DNA of 64,000 nt from DATAOG01 sp963840925 (GTDB taxonomy: Bacteria; Pseudomonadota; Alphaproteobacteria; Geminicoccales; Geminicoccaceae): positions 62,001 to 126,000 of the forward strand of contig CAWJAY010000046.1 of the NCBI GenBank assembly GCA_963840925.1, given 5' to 3'. Numbering within the stretch: the stretch's first letter is position 1; each line of letters opens with the position of its first letter. A program made the position numbers and the translations under genes. Shown one piece after another: positions 63,357-64,000 of the stretch. The notes beneath the pieces were generated by a model that was not told the origin of the DNA, searched no databases, and worked only from the letters and a program-made list of their open reading frames with translations.

Positions 63357-64000
63357 TCAGGATGTGGGCGAGCGGAGCGCGTCCCGGAGCTCGGTCTTGA
63401 GCACCTTGCCGTAGGCGTTCTTGGGCAGGGTGGCGACGAAGCGGTAGTCCCGCGGCCGCTTGAAGCGGGCGATCCGCGCCAGGCAATGAGCGTCGAGCTC
63501 GGTGGCCGCGAGCGGCGCGCCGCCGGCCGCGACCACGAAGGCGACCACGGTCTCGCCCCATTCCGGATCGGGCCGGCCGACCACCGCGACCTCGCGGACC
63601 GCGGCATGCTCGAGCAGCGCCTCCTCGACCTCGCGCGGATAGATGTTGGCGCCGCCCGAGATGATCAGGTCCTTGGCGCGGTCGCGCAGCCACAGGAAGC
63701 CATCCGCAGCCATGACCCCGAGGTCGCCGGTATGCAGCCAGCCGCCGCGCAGCGCCAGAGCGGTCGCCTCGGCATCGCGCCAATAGCCGCGCATCACGCT
63801 GTCGCCCCGGACCAGGACCTCGCCCGGCTCGCCAGCGGGCAGCGGCCGGTCGTCGGGGTCCGCGACCCGCACCTCGACCACCAGCTGGGCGGTGCCGACG
63901 GAAGCGAGCCGCGTGCGGTCTTGGGCCTCGGTCAGCTCGGCGTGACGCGCCCGGCTCAGCGCGGTGATGCACATCGGGCTCTCGCCCTGGCCGTAGATCT
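63357..64000 (-). CDS. Acyl-CoA synthetase, C-terminal part (cut by window edge)
   Basis: At least 214 aa, open to the right edge (IYGQGESPMCITALS at the border is the A5 region). GEVLVRGDSVMRGYWRDAEATALALRGGWLHTGDLGVMAADGFLWLRDRAKDLIISGGANIYPREVEEALLEH is the A7-A8 hinge, and LPKNAYGKVLKTEL carries the catalytic lysine. N-terminal adenylation core lies beyond the window. Convergent with the lipoprotein gene. Confidence 0.9.
   Translation of the reverse strand, partial: IYGQGESPMCITALSRARHAELTEAQDRTRLASVGTAQLVVEVRVADPDDRPLPAGEPGEVLVRGDSVMRGYWRDAEATALALRGGWLHTGDLGVMAADGFLWLRDRAKDLIISGGANIYPREVEEALLEHAAVREVAVVGRPDPEWGETVVAFVVAAGGAPLAATELDAHCLARIARFKRPRDYRFVATLPKNAYGKVLKTELRDALRSPTS

Overview
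The window is a 64 kb piece of a very GC-rich (roughly 70%) alphaproteobacterial chromosome. Lineage markers are the cell-cycle regulator TrcR (DUF1013), the small alphaproteobacterial families DUF6898, DUF6867, DUF465 and DUF2244, the envC-like/ctpA/polysaccharide-deacetylase/rppH order, the flgB-flgC-fliE-fliQ-fliR-flhB order, and a perfect CtrA-type box in front of flgB. A Rhodospirillales/Geminicoccales-like origin is my inference. I see no rRNA, tRNA, CRISPR or prophage. Both edges cut genes: an M20 peptidase on the left and an acyl-CoA synthetase on the right.

Layout. 1-8.6 kb: housekeeping and unknown genes (M20 peptidase, ADC-like protein, PAP2 phosphatase, SRPBCC protein, DUF2244, nth), then an IS481-family element inserted at a CTAG between nth and a mycobacterial LigB-type ATP-dependent DNA ligase, then DUF1428 and two small ORFs. 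8.6-13 kb: acyl-CoA synthetase, an AbrB-type antitoxin with a deleted PIN toxin, an FAH-family enzyme, DUF465, TIGR02444. 13-18.1 kb: glk-pfkA, a second DUF465, a GGDEF protein, and csrA-purE-purK with overlapping starts and stops. 18.3-21.7 kb: flagellar basal-body and export genes. 21.8-28.1 kb: a Lap-type secretion module (LapG-like periplasmic protease, HlyD-like adaptor, LapB-like ABC exporter, TolC-like outer-membrane protein). 28.8-33.3 kb: degenerate EnvC-like factor, CtpA protease, YibQ-type deacetylase, RppH. 33.6-40.7 kb: ELM1-type protein, MetY, DUF29, CoA-binding protein, enoyl-CoA hydratase, 3-methyladenine glycosylase, polyprenyl glycosylphosphotransferase. 40.9-44.6 kb: YnjBCD-type ABC transporter. 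45.8-51.6 kb: branched-chain amino-acid ABC operon (DUF6898-livHMGF-DUF6867-livK) closed by a strong terminator. 51.7-54 kb: M20 amidohydrolase, MT-A70 methyltransferase, GFA protein. 54-56.3 kb: polar amino-acid ABC genes without an ATPase. 56.6-64 kb: two unknown genes, TrcR, three SDR enzymes, MutT, tautomerase, a FitAB-type toxin-antitoxin pair, a lipoprotein and the edge acyl-CoA synthetase.

The most striking property is a block at about 15.2-26.2 kb in which nearly every gene except purE and csrA is broken by single-base indels, peaking at about one per 80-100 bp in fliQ-fliR-flhB-lapG, while the amino-acid sequence is otherwise fully conserved across the frames. A local dip in sequence quality explains this more simply than gene decay. 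I therefore annotate these as one gene each, with the frameshifts noted.

Functionally, the centre of the window is about surface life: motility (flg/fli/flhB under a CtrA-like box, with csrA divergent), c-di-GMP (GGDEF), adhesin export and release (Lap-type module), exopolysaccharide initiation and cell-wall remodelling. The right half is mainly amino-acid uptake and general metabolism.
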